Below are positions 1 to 11,768 of a stretch of 64,000 nucleotides of DNA, piece after piece. The translations under genes were made by a program, and so were the position numbers. How positions within the stretch are numbered: position 1 is the stretch's first letter; each line of letters opens with the position of its first letter. Origin of the DNA: Caprella mutica (lineage: Eukaryota; Arthropoda; Malacostraca; Amphipoda; Caprellidae). The notes beneath the pieces are model-generated. The model was not told where the DNA came from. It worked only from the letters and a program-made list of their open reading frames with translations, and did no database searches. The stretch is taken from positions 186,001-250,000 of the forward strand of contig CANNZV010000511.1 of the NCBI GenBank assembly GCA_947561585.1. The letters run 5' to 3'.

Positions 1-2700
1 AGCATATTTTAAAGAAAAACTATCTTCTTTAATTTATTTTCTTTGGTTGAAAGTGTTACTAGAGCTTTAGATTAAAGAAAATAGCTTTCTTTGGATGCAT
101 TTTGATGCATATTTCTTTCCTATTAACCTTTTATTTATTTCTCTTAAAGCTTTTTCACTGATGAGTCGAATATTTCTTTGTTACAAATCTGTTCTGTTAT
201 TGTCTCAAATCGAAATATTGCTTTGAAATTTTCGCGGGCTTTTCTGAAGTGAGCGTCATATCATTAAGTTCTTTGAAGTGATCAAGGTAAGTTCTCAGTT
301 AGTTGCTCAGTAATGAATCCTTTCGTATATAAATTAGATATTTTCATTTATTTATATAATTATACTGAATTATTAGTTGGCAAAGCATAGTTTTTAGAAC
401 TTGGTCAGCATTTTTCCTTTAATTATAAATGTTAATACTGGTAACTAGGTATTCATAGGTTCACAGTGTCCTGCTACCTATTTACTTGAGAAATTTAAAT
501 GCTATTTCATAAGTGACTTCTTCCTTTCATTACCCTTTAGTAATGAACTAGACTAACGTAAGTTACCACTTAACTGAAAATCTATCTCACTGCGCCTGAA
601 ATAAGTTAGGTAGGCCCAGCCCTACCTACTCTTATTGTTTATTTACCTAACCTAAGCTACCTATACCTAATCGCTATTTGTTCTTATTGTAATGTTTACC
701 TTAACTAGTAGTACTATCAATTATTCAATATATTGTATGTAATGACTTAAAGTTTGTTAACTACCTAACTTAGGCTAACTAGAGTTCAGTTAAGATTGTG
801 GCTCCAGTGTTTCAAAGTGCCAGTCTGCAAAATATGGAACATTTTTCAAAGAGTTTCTGAGGTGAACCTAAACAATATCTTAGGGATATTTTAGAACCAT
901 TGAAGAATATCTTTAATTGAATCCTATGTTACCATTAATTTAGCTGAAGGAAATTTTATATACTCAAAATTTCAGAGAGATATTCAGTGATAATTTTTGA
1001 ATTTTCATCTGAGAGTAACTATCACAAATTTAAATCACCAAAAGTCATATGGTCACATTATTCAGAGCAGGGTAATATATTTCTAAACTTAGTGATAATT
1101 TAAAAAATCTGAAATTTCATTATTTTAGCTCCCAAGTTACCTATAAAAAATAAAATTTTGAATTGATAATGGGTGGATATGTGTAGAAAGAAAAAAAAAA
1201 CTAATTACTATTGAATCAATATAAATTAAATTACCTATTGCTCCTAAACTTCTACCTAATAGCTACTTATAAGGCTATTAATGATTTGATAAGATCAAAT
1301 TTATATTTGAAAATTTGAAGATACCTAATTCTTAGGAATTTCTAAGCCAATCTGTTGAAACTGGTAAAGTGTTCACAATAGCAGAGATTACTTTTTTTGT
1401 GTTTATATGATTAATATTGGAATCATCAGCTCCCAAAATCAAAAATCAATGATAATAGTTAAATATCACACTGATGTTGATGCAGAGTAGCTCTCCAGAT
1501 TTATTTATCCTAAACAAATTATTGGAAATTACTTGGCTAGGATTCTCATACTCTATTAGTTGGGGAAATTGTCACAATTGAGATAGTTATATAACTTATA
1601 TTTCCTCTTAGTTCTCTGCAGAATATGGGATATTTTAAAAACCTCTTTAACAAATAGTGAAATAATTCATTTGTTTTCAATTTCTTTTAAATTAATAAGG
1701 TTGCCTGAGTCCTGAAATTTAATGTTTGATGCAGTAAATGTCTTCAAATTATATGAAATGAAGTTAACTTTGTTTAAACCTTTAATTTTTATTTTCAGGT
1801 GGAACTTCACTGCATTATATCTACAGAAAAAGACTGACCATATTCACACAAGTGGGAGAAAGTGCACTGAACTTTATTCTAAAGTCTTGAAAAGGATAAC
1901 AGTTTCTAAGAGGACACAAAAATTTCTGATCAACTGTTCAGGTGTGTTATAGCTACCTATACCTAAGCCAACTTATTCAATACATTAGGATCTATTATTG
2001 TATATGATATATGAAACAGTTAATTTAAAGTGATTTTTTTTCTACAGATGATGAATATCAAGTTCATATATTCTGGAGGTATGCTTCACCTATACATGTA
2101 GGAGATCAAGAATAGGGTGAATGTGTGGAGACATACATCTTCGGAATGGGAAGAAGATCTTATGCTTCTGCTGAGTGTAATTTCATTGCTATATTATTTC
2201 AATATATTGCATATAAAACTTCATTTATGTTATTTCTTCCCCAATCTATCTACAAAACTATCTTCAAAGAAAGAAATATTTATTGTAAAGCATGTAAGTC
2301 TTTAGAAAGAAAAACCAGTTTGTTAGTATAAAAGAAATTATTAATTTTTAATAAATATACATTATATTAGAGTGAAAGAAAGCTCTATTATATGTAAAGA
2401 ATATTTATATTATAATTAAAGATACTAATTCATTGGTTTAAATAAATATTACTTTATATTAAATCTTTGATGCATTTATACTAAAGAAAGATACATTTAT
2501 TGCAAAGAAAACATTTATTCTAATCAATGAAAAGTTTTCTTTATGGAGAAGAAATAAATATTTCTCCTAAACCACTCCTAGACTTGAAATAAATAACTAA
2601 TTTTATTTGTTACAAAGAAAATTCTAAAATTTAAATCGTATTTTTTATTTGACTCAAAGAAAAGAAATCTTATATGTGAATAAAAATTTTATTTGTCCCA
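1..2700. other. AT-rich stretch, no recognised gene
   Basis: No ORF longer than about 76 codons and no recognisable protein family is visible on either strand. The flanks of this stretch, and especially 2260-2790, are unusually rich in AAAGAAA and TTTCTTT motifs, which suggests a decayed simple or mobile repeat. Around 1799-1941 a pyrimidine-rich AG acceptor and an AG/GTGTGT donor bracket an open frame, but the peptide is not recognised. If the Beat-like gene downstream extends this way, the stretch could be intron. That is inference only. Confidence 0.5.
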
Positions 2701-2704
2701 AAAC

Positions 2705-3706
2705 TAGAACATTTCTTTACCAGAAAGAAAATAATTAATTAATGCATATATAAAGTGACTTTTTTCTTTGGGAGAAAGAAAAATTTTTCTGTGTGTACAG
2801 TGTTTCCCAAGCTTCTTCAAGTCATCTTTGTTGTGCTGTCGCATGGTATGAAACAAAGATTCTGTGATATTCTGGTCAATATACTTCCACCCTTGCTCAA
2901 TCAACTTACAAAGTTATCCTAAATTGGTGGGTTACATTATATTTGTTCTGTTTTTGACAATTGACAACAAATTTTCGACCTGATTCGGCTTGGTACAGTT
3001 CCCTTGTCATAGACCCAAAATTTCTACTTTTTCTGTCTTTCAGGACCTCCTAACAAGTTTTGCTGTGTGGCAGGCTGTACTATCGTGTTGAAAATGAACT
3101 TGTTTATCTGGAAACTGATCGGTGATTGTTGTGAGAATATGATCTTTAAGGACTTTCAATTATCAATTCAAATTCACCGCATTGTTTATTTGAGAAAATT
3201 CTCCATGCACCAGCTCCTTTGCCTAGAAAGGAACCCCGGATATGAAGAGTGGCAGGATGCTTCACCGTAGGGACGAAACAGTCGAGACTATTCTCTATGA
3301 TACCGAAAACAGGAAACGGAGATTCATTGGAGAAAATGTATTTGTCCCATTACTCAATACTGAGCTGTCCAGTCCTGCTATTCTTGCAAAAAGCTAAACG
3401 ATCCCTCATGTTAATCGGTGTTAAAATAGGTTCCTATGACACCCACCTCATCGAAAAGACTACGTCGAACTGCTTAAACTGAGGAAGTAATTACCTTCTC
3501 CAGCCTAACCCCATTGTGCAATTTCTGTGCTGGTGGGCGCACCAGAACCGGATCTTATCGAAATGGAGAAAGTTTTCCCCTGCCAGGAGCTGTCTTCGCC
3601 ACGGTTGAGTTGACTTCTTCAACTGTTTTATCAGCGGGTAGACAGTTTGCGATGACGCGAGGCCTTTTACAACAATTCCCTTAACTGATAGATTTCTCTG
3701 GTGCAT
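2705..3706 (-). pseudogene. Decayed Tc1-like transposase
   Basis: The minus strand reads as a Tc1/mariner transposase broken by stops and frameshifts. An N-terminal helix-turn-helix-like part lies at about 3706-3520. It is followed by NMRDRLAFCKN, an FSNESPFPVFG block matching the family's FSDES...FG catalytic region, VPTVKHPATLHIRGSF matching the TVKHP...WGCF block, and a short FQHDSTACHTAK block matching the FQQDNAPCHTAK region. The C-terminal IEQGWKYIDQ...MRQ part matches the usual end of Tc1 transposases. At least three in-frame stops make it non-functional. No terminal inverted repeats were identified. The BEL/Pao insertion at 3746 lies just upstream of the N-terminus and may have separated it from its 5' end. 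Confidence 0.72.
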
Positions 3707-3745
3707 TTTATTGATGATGTTTCACTCATCTTTGGAAAATACCAT

Positions 3746-4896
3746 TATAAAGTTCCAAGCTAACTGAACTTTCTGGGTGTTAGGGTTTCAAGTTTTTTAA
3801 GTTAACCCTTTAGTTTTGGTATTCAAGTGAGTCTTTTTGTAGGTTAATACGCATTGAAAGCATCTTGAAGAAGTCACTTTATTATCAAATAGAGTAGTTT
3901 ATAAAGCAATCAATGAGGTACCTGCAATGAACAGGTACAAAATACTATACAAATATAATTTTTCAACACAAATGCAAGAATAACAATTAAACAATATAGA
4001 AAATAAATTTACCTAATTTGTGAGGACACACGGCAAAATGGATTTATTCTCAGATCGAACATTGCGAAATTGATTATATTTATATTGAATATAGTATCTA
4101 GAAGACAAGGAGAAAAGTTATTAGGTACAGCAAGAAATTTAGAAACTAGCAAACACTGAGACAGTTAGAGCACTACTGAGCCACTGAAAGGCTTCAAACT
4201 ATTACACCTGTTAAGGTTCCAATATAAACAGATTTGCTACAGCAAAACCTCTTAGTAGACCAGAGTTACGTTCCACGTTTGTTTGGTCTAGTAAGAAACT
4301 CACTTCAGCTGTTTCCTACTAGATCAAAATAGTTTTATATAAAAGTAAAGCGGTGACTTTAAAATTTCGATAGCTCTATTTGTTTATGATAAATTTAATG
4401 CCAAATTAGTGGTGACTAACATACCAATTTTCAAGGGAAACACATTAAGAAACAGTATGAATTTCTTTGTTTCAATTAAAATGAATAAAATATTTTTTCA
4501 AATAAATTATCATTTTATGAAATTATAAGAGTCTTCACTGTATCTAGTTTTCTGTAACTTTTCAAATCCATTTTTTTAGCACAGACTCTACCATTAAATT
4601 TGAAATCGATTCTGCCTTATGTTTTATCCTAAAAACAGCATAAATAAATATAATACATCATCAAAATTAGAGATTTATCTTTAAAACAGTATTGGAATTA
4701 TTACTCCTTGTAATATTTACACTAGAATAACTGTCAGGTAACAAAAATTGTGTTTTGTCTGGTACGAGGTTTTTTCCAGTACAGTTTCAAAAATTTTTTG
4801 GTCTAATAGGAGGTTTGTCTACTAGGAGGCTGGTCTAAAGCGAGGTTTTGCTGTACAACATTCTAAAAAATTAACTAAGCTTCAAAAAAGTTTACA
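3746..4896 (-). repeat. BEL/Pao 3' LTR with nested MITE
   Basis: This is the 3' LTR in the element's own orientation. It is about 1151 bp because it contains a 614-bp MITE and an extra segment of about 60 bp near 3795-3855 that the other LTR lacks. Without the MITE it is about 535 bp. It matches 10583-11072 almost throughout, for example over GTGAGGACACACGGCAAAAT. The minus-strand sequence just upstream, GGGCCGGG, may be the remnant polypurine tract. Confidence 0.85.
4240..4853. mobile_element. Pogo/Tigger-like MITE nested in LTR
   Basis: A 614-bp non-coding insertion with terminal inverted repeats starting CAGCAAAACCTC, perfect for 12 bp and then imperfect to about 24 bp (GTAGACCAG against TTTAGACCAG). 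It is flanked by TA on both sides (4238-4239 and 4854-4855). The other LTR has the uninterrupted sequence GATTTGTTACAACATTC at 11024-11040, which is the empty site with a single TA. CAG-starting termini with AACCTC and a TA duplication fit the pogo/Tigger group of Tc1/mariner. No transposase remnant is visible, so it is non-autonomous. Confidence 0.85.
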
Positions 4897-4995
4897 CCCG
4901 GCCCATTAAAGCAGCCAGCTTTAACAAACCAATTTTAAAAAGAACAAGAAAGAAACAAGAACACAGAACATATTTTTAAACATTTAGCCAAAGAA

Positions 4996-5202
4996 CTAAT
5001 TTTTTAAAGTTTCTACAGCATTAATAAGAACAAGTTTATCAATTGGTCTGCAGCGAGAGACTTCGATGGTACAACTTCTTACAAGACCGGAAGAGTCTTT
5101 GTCAACAGAGATTATCCGTCCCAGACACCACATGCTCCTCGGTAGTAGTTGATCCACGACTAGCACGATGTCACCAGGAGCATGGGATCTTTTAACTTTC
5201 AA
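4996..5202 (-). pseudogene. BEL/Pao C-terminal DUF5641-like fragment
   Basis: This 68-residue open piece reads GDIVLVVDQLLPRSMWCLGRI followed by a basic and hydrophobic tail. That matches the small beta-barrel-like region (DUF5641) closing BEL/Pao polyproteins after the integrase, where GD.VL..D...PR..W.LGRI is typical. It ends at a stop about 100 bp before the 3' LTR, as expected for the true end of pol. It is separated from the integrase core by frameshifts. Confidence 0.75.
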
Positions 5203-5378
5203 CTACTTCTGTCTAGCTATCAGCAGAGGAACATATTCTTTACGCCACCGAAACCAGAACTTATTGGCGAAATGCTGAACTCTTTTCCATTGCTTCCTAG
5301 AGTTGGTATTTTGTTCGTCGAAGGAAGTTTGCGTGAATGAAGGTTCACAAGTTTGTAGTCGTAAGATATGATTTGGAG

Positions 5379-5711
5379 TTATAGGGTCGAGGTGAGAGGT
5401 CTATTGTACAGAATGTCTTCTATTTTGCAAAACAAGGTACCGAGAAGTTCATCGGTTAGTTTAGTTTGGTTCTCGAATTCTCTCAATAAACTATCCAGAA
5501 TCTTCCTAATAGTTCGAATTTTCCTCTCAAATACCCCACCAAAGTGAAAGGCATGAGGTGGTTGAAATCTCCATTCTATCTCCCTTTTTAAGCAGAACAT
5601 ATTAATTTTATCCAAACTCCACTGATCACCAGCATCTTTCAGCTCCTTGTTGGTAGAGGTTAGATTAGTTCCATTATCAGAGCGCATGATTTGGGGAAGC
5701 CACGTCTGCAA
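5379..5711 (-). pseudogene. BEL/Pao integrase core fragment
   Basis: This 110-residue fragment contains two of the three integrase catalytic motifs. MRSDNGTN holds the second Asp at fragment residue 12, and HFGGVFERKIRTIRKIL holds the catalytic Glu at fragment residue 62. The first Asp block lies upstream in a region with broken frames (about 5720-6000). The fragment is therefore a dead piece of the rve-type core, in the correct order for the BEL/Pao element. Confidence 0.82.
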
Positions 5712-6060
5712 ATGAATATTCTCAAGGCGTTGATATAGCTGTCCCTATCTAAACTGTAGGCTAGCTCAATGTGCGCAGATCTGGTTGTTAAGCAAGTGAA
5801 GATTAGTCCGTAACGTTTTTATTGACTTCTACCTCTACCCAAGGAAACGTAAAATGGACCAAAAAAATCCGTTGCTGTATAGTAGAATGACGGATTATCT
5901 CCCGTCAGTCTGTCTTCTGGTAGGTCTGACATAATCTGGTTAGCGACTTTGCCCTGTACCTTGCGAACGGTGATGCAGTTTCCCAACACATCCTTCACTG
6001 TAGGATTTCAGTTTACTATGAGGAAACGTTGACGTTGACGAGCCTAGATGTTTTCATTTC

Positions 6061-6381
6061 CTAAATGGCCAGCCATTTCATGTTCTCGCTGCATAAGCAA
6101 TTTAACGAGATACTCTGAACCATGCAAGAGTACAGGTGTCTAGCGTCATAAGGGATCGGTGCCTTCGCTAATCTCCCTCCGATTCTTATCAAACCAGTAT
6201 CATCTAGAAAGGGATTGAGTTTAGCAATTGTACATTTACTGGGAAGATTAGATTTAGTTTTCAAAGAGTTTAAAATACTTTCAAATTTTGTATTATGATG
6301 GTACTTCCATAGGTTAGTCTCTGCTGTTTTTAATTCGTCAACAGTTATTGTAGGGTTTACTAATTTATCTTTAGGAAGCAT
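6061..6381 (-). pseudogene. BEL/Pao integrase N-terminal region fragment
   Basis: The fragment contains LNPFLDDTGLIRIGGRLAKA followed by PIPYDARH. LRV/LIR-GGRL is the conserved lead-in to the integrase zinc-binding region in BEL/Pao polyproteins, and this one lies between RNase H and the integrase core as expected. It ends in a frameshift before the zinc-binding cysteines. Confidence 0.75.
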
Positions 6382-6695
6382 TTAAATTTCATGAAAATGA
6401 CAATTCTACGTTTCGACTTGTGAAAATCAGAACAAGTGAATAGTTTAGCTAAGGTCTTTTCTTTTTCAAAGTTATTCACAGTGCTTACCTCGTTTGTGTA
6501 CAAACTAATTTTTTTCTATTTTACCTCACAGTCTTCGTATTCTGTCATCGTAGGTTTTTTTGTTAAAGTCCAGTCCTCTCTCGGCAAAGCAAGGAATGTG
6601 GATCCTTGTGTCTAGCTCTTATTGGTGATAAAGACCTTTGTATTTGATGTACCTCGACTGAGTAAATCTGCTGGATTCAATTCACCGGGAATGAA

Positions 6696-6923
6696 TTAAC
6701 ACATACCGGGTTTCGTACTGTTCAAGATGAAGGCAATTCTGTTTGAAACGAACCTTTGAAACCTGGATGATTCAGAGTTTGGGTAATGCAAAACAGTAGC
6801 GCTATCAGTCCAAAATGTAACTGAATTTATAATAATGTGAGAACCTAATTCTTCATTTAATATTCCATACAAATTTACCGCTAACTTTGCAGCATTAAGT
6901 TCTATTCGAGGAACAGTTTTCAA
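6696..6923 (-). pseudogene. BEL/Pao RNase H fragment
   Basis: This 75-residue fragment reads VPRIELNAAKLAVNL, then VTFWTDSATVLHY, then RFQRFVSNRI. These correspond to the RNase H Glu block (P.lEL.AA), the Asp block (..WTDS..VL.w) and the following F..NR. segment of BEL/Pao pol. The surrounding sequence (6400-7240) carries further RNase H-like residues in other frames but is riddled with stops. Confidence 0.78.
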
Positions 6924-7249
6924 AGATTATCTGTTTAAAACTTTAATGGTGTAAGCCTAGTTTTTGCCATCACTATGGTACTAGTTACTGTATTACAATT
7001 TTCAGTTCTTAAGTATGCAACGGCACCATAGGCTATCCCGCTTCCATCGCAAAATACATGCAATTCATTGTTTGAGAAATTACTATTACTGTACCATCTA
7101 GGTACTACAAACTCTTCTAGAATGTTTACACTATTCTTCCATTTATTCCAAATCTTTTTTTAATTCATCGGGCAATTCTTCATCCCATTCAAGTTTCCTA
7201 TCACAAGCTATTTGAAATATGCGTTTGGCTCTAATAGTTATTGGACTAG

Positions 7250-7999
7250 CTAGGAACGGAACAAGGGGTCGTAAAGTGAATATATCGAGGATAATATGCC
7301 TCTCTTAGTTCCTGGATTTTCAGGTACTTTTACCTTATAGCCTAACGCATTATCGTTGGTATTCCATTTAATTCCTAGAGCTCTATCACTAGGTAACTCC
7401 TCCGTTATATCAATGCTATCAAACGATGTAGAAAGTTTATCCGCAGGTATAGAGTCTAAAACATGTCTAGAGTTTGATGCAAAGCCAGTTAAATTAAATC
7501 CACTATCTGAAAGTACATTTCTCACGTGATCAACATTGTGAACTGCGGACTTCTCATCGTCGAAGGACTTCAGCATGTCGTCAACGTAGAATGACTGCAG
7601 AACGATGTTCTTCACCTGTTCATCCTCTTCATTTTGTACGCTGTTTTTCAGAGCGAAGTTAGCGATGGCTGGGCTTGACGAGGCTCCAAAGACATGTACC
7701 TTCAACCTGTACGGAACTGGGGGTGCTAGAAAGTCATCTTTGTCAAACCACAGAAATCTTAAAAATGCAGAATCTTCTTCTGGTAGTTTTATCATGTAGA
7801 ACATTTTTTCAATGTCTCCACTGACTGCAATTTTACCCCATCTAAACCTTAATAAAACGCCAATTAAAGTATTCGCTAAATCAGGTCCTTTCTGTAGTTT
7901 ATGATTTAAGCAGACACCCTTAAATTGTGATGAACAATAAAACACTATTCTTAGTTTCCTTTTTGTTTGTGTCTTACGCCATGATGAGCAAGGTACCAT
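7250..7999 (-). pseudogene. BEL/Pao reverse transcriptase fragment
   Basis: The longest surviving piece of the element, 249 residues. The core RT motifs are visible: RIVFYCSSQFKGVCLN at about 18-32, SGDIEKMF with the first catalytic Asp at 62, FGASSSPAIANFAL at 104-117, and YVDD at 138-141. The start is only the first Met in the open piece; the true domain begins upstream in broken sequence. The RIVFYCSS block differs from the usual RIVFDASA, which fits neutral decay. Confidence 0.88.
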
Positions 8000-8109
8000 A
8001 GCTTGCCTTCAGTTCCCTTTAAATCTTCATTTGGTACTTTTTCTATGAAATATTTTCCGATCATGACATTCATTAGATTTTTATATTCGTCAAAATACTG
8101 AGAATCCTT

Positions 8110-8793
8110 TTAAAATTTACTAATTAAACTCCCAAGCCTACCTTTAACTTGGCAGTAATTATTAGGTAGAGTTACTTTATCTTCGGTAAAAGGAAGTTTA
8201 ATCTCAAAACAATTATTGCTAGTTAGTTTAGTTGCGTTATTAGTTACTTTATCTAGCCAGTACATATCTTCATTCGAATATTTACAAGTGATATTGTCGC
8301 TTATGAAGTCCTGTCCAAAGAAAGCATTAAATTTATCATTCATATCTTCAATTTCTTCTACTTTAGTTCTATAACATTTCGAATTATCTTCAATACCGTC
8401 TAAAGGTCCATTCAATGCACAGCCTAACGAATGTTTAGATGCATAAGGCCCATTTATCTTAGACTAAACTACTTTAAAGGCCTCATTATTTCTGGCATAT
8501 CCATTCCAATTAAGATGCTGATTTTACTATCAATGAATTGAAAAAAGTACTTTTGATAATTCAGGTATATCTTTCACGTTCTTAGTTTTAGAAGAATCTT
8601 CATATTTAAAAGGCCAGTTTTCTTCAGCATACAACTTAGGCACAACAAGAGTTTTAGATTCATCAAGAGAAGTTATTTCAAGATTCTTAATCAACGTAGC
8701 ATTGACTTCTGTTAGACTGATATCGATAGTTTTAATTTTCAATTCAGTTTTCAAACCTTTCAAATTTAATTTATTCACAAGCTCCATATTCAT
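8110..8793 (-). pseudogene. BEL/Pao protease-to-RT linker fragments
   Basis: Two open pieces lie here. Positions 8530-8793 (87 residues) resemble the aspartic-protease-like DUF1758 region of BEL/Pao, reading LIKNLEITSL...LVVPKLYAEENWPF, without a preserved catalytic Asp. Positions 8110-8415 (101 residues) contain FAFFGQDFIS-like and EIKLPFTEDKVTLPNNY blocks, which correspond to the segment just before the RT. A frameshift or stop separates them near 8420-8530. Confidence 0.65.
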
Positions 8794-9383
8794 TTAACTA
8801 GAGGAAGAAAAGTTATCGAGTCCCATATAAGTTTTAATATTATAATATTTATATTGTATTGTATTGTAACCGGAATAGAAGGAAAAGCTATTCGTTTAGT
8901 TTTAACAAACAAATTAGTTTCAGTAGACTCGTAACTAATAGTTTTCTTTTCAGGGGTTTTTACTTTGTTTTCGAACGTCTTGCGATGTAAAGTATTTGGA
9001 TGGGATTTTCCGCAGGTTTCACATTGAATTTTATCGGGACAATATTTAGTTTTATGTAAGTCTGTTTTTAAACAACCAAAACATAGACCTTTCGTTTTAA
9101 CAAAATCTTTACGTTCTTTTAACCATTTCTTCATAAAAAAGAAACAATTATCCAGCGAATGATTTTCTTTTTTACAACAGGCACATTTAAGTTTTTCAAA
9201 TTGAGAATAAAATGTTCTTTGTTTAATAGTTTTATCTCTCTCATCAAAGTTTTTACGTTCTCTATCAATAGCCTTAGGATGGTCATTCAGATCACATATC
9301 ATTGGAAAATTTAAAACTTCTGACTGCTCCTTAACGAACTGAACTAACGTATTGAAATTAACCTCTTCGTTTCGCTTTACCAA
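8790..9383 (-). pseudogene. BEL/Pao gag C-terminal zinc-knuckle region
   Basis: This 197-residue piece contains three cysteine/histidine clusters typical of BEL/Pao gag: CACCKKENHSLDNC, CFGCLKTDLHKTKYC and CETCGKSHPNTLH. The upstream FVKEQSEVLNFP stretch is also typical of this region. Between 9384 and 9740 the same protein continues in other frames (for example YYFLRYTAGETKRFV), showing multiple frameshifts. Confidence 0.82.
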
Positions 9384-9740
9384 GTGACAAGCTTCAGTAC
9401 TAAATTATTTATGTAGGTCGTAAGGTAGCTTATTCAAAATTTCTTTATGTCACGCCAGCTATTTAATTGGTTTAACTCTGACATGTTAATCATCATGTTA
9501 TTTTATTGAATTAGGAAAGAAGACAACTCACATAATCCTTTAGCATCTTAAGACCGAATTTGTTGCCAGTTTGAGAGTTTCTGCAGGTACTTGTGTGCAA
9601 TTAAATAATTGCTACCATACCGTTTTTCTAACAATTTTTAGGCCTCACGGTATGACTGTTCAATATTCTCACTATGACATGACTGAACAAATCTCTTGGT
9701 TTCTCCTGCGGTATATCTCAAGAAGTAATAAAATTTATCG

Positions 9741-10556
9741 TTAGTACTTGTACAGTGTACACTTACTTGCAATCATCCGCTCGAATGCCAGAAAGAATGT
9801 TCTATATAGCGTAATGTCTTCACCTGAGAAAGAGTCTGGTTCGTTATGTGGTAATTGCACTAATACTTGTGGTACATAGCGTCCAGGTGTGAGTGAATAG
9901 TGACTTGTTTCTCTTCGCTTTTCCTTAACAGTAGTTTTGCTGAAAGTTGATGATCTTTTTTCAGTCAAACTTGAGTATTTGTCTTCTAGTTCCTCTAAGA
10001 CCTCTGATTCAACTTTTGAGACTATTAATGCCAGTTTTTCTTTCTTTTCAAATTGTTTCAATTCATATTCTTGCTTGATTTTAATTTCTTCTTTTTGCAA
10101 ATTTAATTTTTCCTTTGTAGCTTTTTTCTTCGCTTCACTTTCTATTCTTCTCATTTCTAGATCTAACTTAGTCGAGGACATGGAAAAACTTGTTGTACGA
10201 GATTACTGGGCTTGAGACACACTATCATTTGGGGTTATTTCCTCTTCGGGGGTGAACTTCGATACAACTTGAGCAACGAATGCTTCGAAAGTTTCTATGT
10301 GGTTATCTCGCCACAATGAGAATGCTTTGACCTCTTCTTCATTCTCGGTATTTATTACGAACTGTTCACAAGCTTCTCTAAACACTTTAATTTTCTCGTA
10401 TAACTCTTCAACTAATCTTGACACTGTATTTCTTCCTAAGGTTGTGTTATTGTCGTCGTGCATTAGCTCCTTTATTTGTCCTATTTTTCTAGTCACGGCA
10501 GCAACTTTTCCGGATGGATATTTTCCGTTGAAGAGAGGAACTTCAGACATCTTCAA
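9741..10556 (-). pseudogene. BEL/Pao gag N-terminal region
   Basis: Two pieces in one frame, 10203-10556 and 9741-10181, are separated by a single in-frame TAA at 10200-10202. The product starts MKMSEVPLFNGKYP, has a long Lys/Glu-rich coiled-coil-like stretch, and ends with a block resembling DUF1759 of BEL gag (EPDSFSGEDITLYRTFFLAFE). The start codon is 27 bp from the inner edge of the 5' LTR, a plausible true start. Confidence 0.8.
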
Positions 10557-10582
10557 AATTTATTTTGACCAATTTTAGGTAC

Positions 10583-11072
10583 TGTAAAGTTCCAATCTGA
10601 ATGAACTTTCTGGGTGTTAGGGGTTCAAGCATCTTGAAGTAGTCACTTTATTATCAAATAGAGCAATTTATAAAGCAATCAACGAGCATTCAATGAGCAA
10701 TGAATGAGGTTCCTGCAATGAACAGGTACAAAACAGTAAATAAATTAAATTTTTCCACACTATTGCAAGAATAACAATCAAACAATATAGAAAATTTATT
10801 TACCTAAAATTGTGAGGACACACGGCAAAATGGATTTATTCTCAGATCGAACATTGTGAAATTGATTATATTTATATTGAATATAGTATCTAGAAGACAA
10901 GGAGAAAAGTTATTAGGTACAGCAGGAAATTTAGAAACTAGCAAACACTGAGACAGTTAGAGCACTACTGAGCCACTGAAAGGCTTCAAGCTATTACACC
11001 TGTTAAGGTTCCAATATAAACAGATTTGTTACAACATTCTAAAAACTTAACTAAGGTTCAAAAAAGTTTACA
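10583..11072 (-). repeat. BEL/Pao 5' LTR
   Basis: A 490-bp LTR starting TGTAAAG and ending GTTTACA on the plus strand. It retains the empty TA site at which the MITE inserted in its partner. It is followed by the right copy of the ACCAT duplication at 11073-11077. Confidence 0.87.
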
Positions 11073-11077
11073 ACCAT

Positions 11078-11768
11078 TATTGGAACATTCTGAAGAAAAC
11101 CTGTTGAAGACAATCTGATGAAATCTACAAAATGGATTAGATTTGAAAATTTATCGATATAATAATGTTATTTACCATTGTATTATCTGATATATCAGTT
11201 TGGTTGCGGTTGTTACCTTATAGACGTCAGGAATTTGATTTCAGTTATTGAGAAAATAATCGATTTCACCAAATATTATATTTTCAACTTACTGTTATTT
11301 TTGTTTGCTTTTCTTGATGATTTTTATCATAAATCTAAAAACCAGGTAGATTTAACCCCAGTAACCTAGCCCTTAAGAGTTTGCTCAGTAACCTAGGTAC
11401 TGGTCTGTGCTCACCAGTCCTCACTAGAACTGTTATAAAATCCTATCAAATTGACTTTTCAATATTTTATCTTCATAAAAACCTTCATTTGATACTTACA
11501 CAACCATTGGTACACACCAAAGAATAATTAAATGAATATTTTAAATGAATAAACCTAGTATAATTCAATGAAAAGTGATAAATATTTATTTATATTCAAT
11601 AGATTGAATTTGTCAATGTATCAATTAATTAAAGTGTTTCAGTATTTCCGATTAAGAGATTTAGTTGAAATGAATGAAAAGTATATAAATTTTACAACTG
11701 CCAATATATTTATTTCAAATAGAATGTTATTTAATGTTTACTAATTTCACCCGTGTAATCTCCCCCAG
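11078..11768. other. Probable intron upstream of Beat-like exon
   Basis: AT-rich sequence without recognised coding content. It ends in a strong pyrimidine-rich 3' splice site (TCTCCCCCAG, 11759-11768) feeding the first visible exon of the Beat-like gene. The BEL/Pao element therefore probably lies in the same intron or just upstream of it. Confidence 0.45.

Larger units (their letters stand above)
3746..11072 (-). mobile_element. BEL/Pao LTR retrotransposon, degenerate
   Basis: A complete but inactive LTR element on the minus strand. It is bounded by two LTRs with TGTAAA...TTTACA-type ends and flanked by a 5-bp duplication, ACCAT, at 3741-3745 and 11073-11077. The internal order on the minus strand is gag, zinc knuckles, protease region, RT with YVDD, RNase H, integrase and DUF5641-like tail, which is diagnostic of BEL/Pao. 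Every domain is open only in short pieces, so the reading frame is broken many times. The two LTRs differ by many substitutions and small indels and one carries a nested MITE, so the insertion is old. Confidence 0.88.

Noticed and set aside
600..690. Possible telomeric CCTAA repeats (CCTAACCTAAG)
   Set aside because: Only two adjacent units occur, with no array; this is not a telomere.
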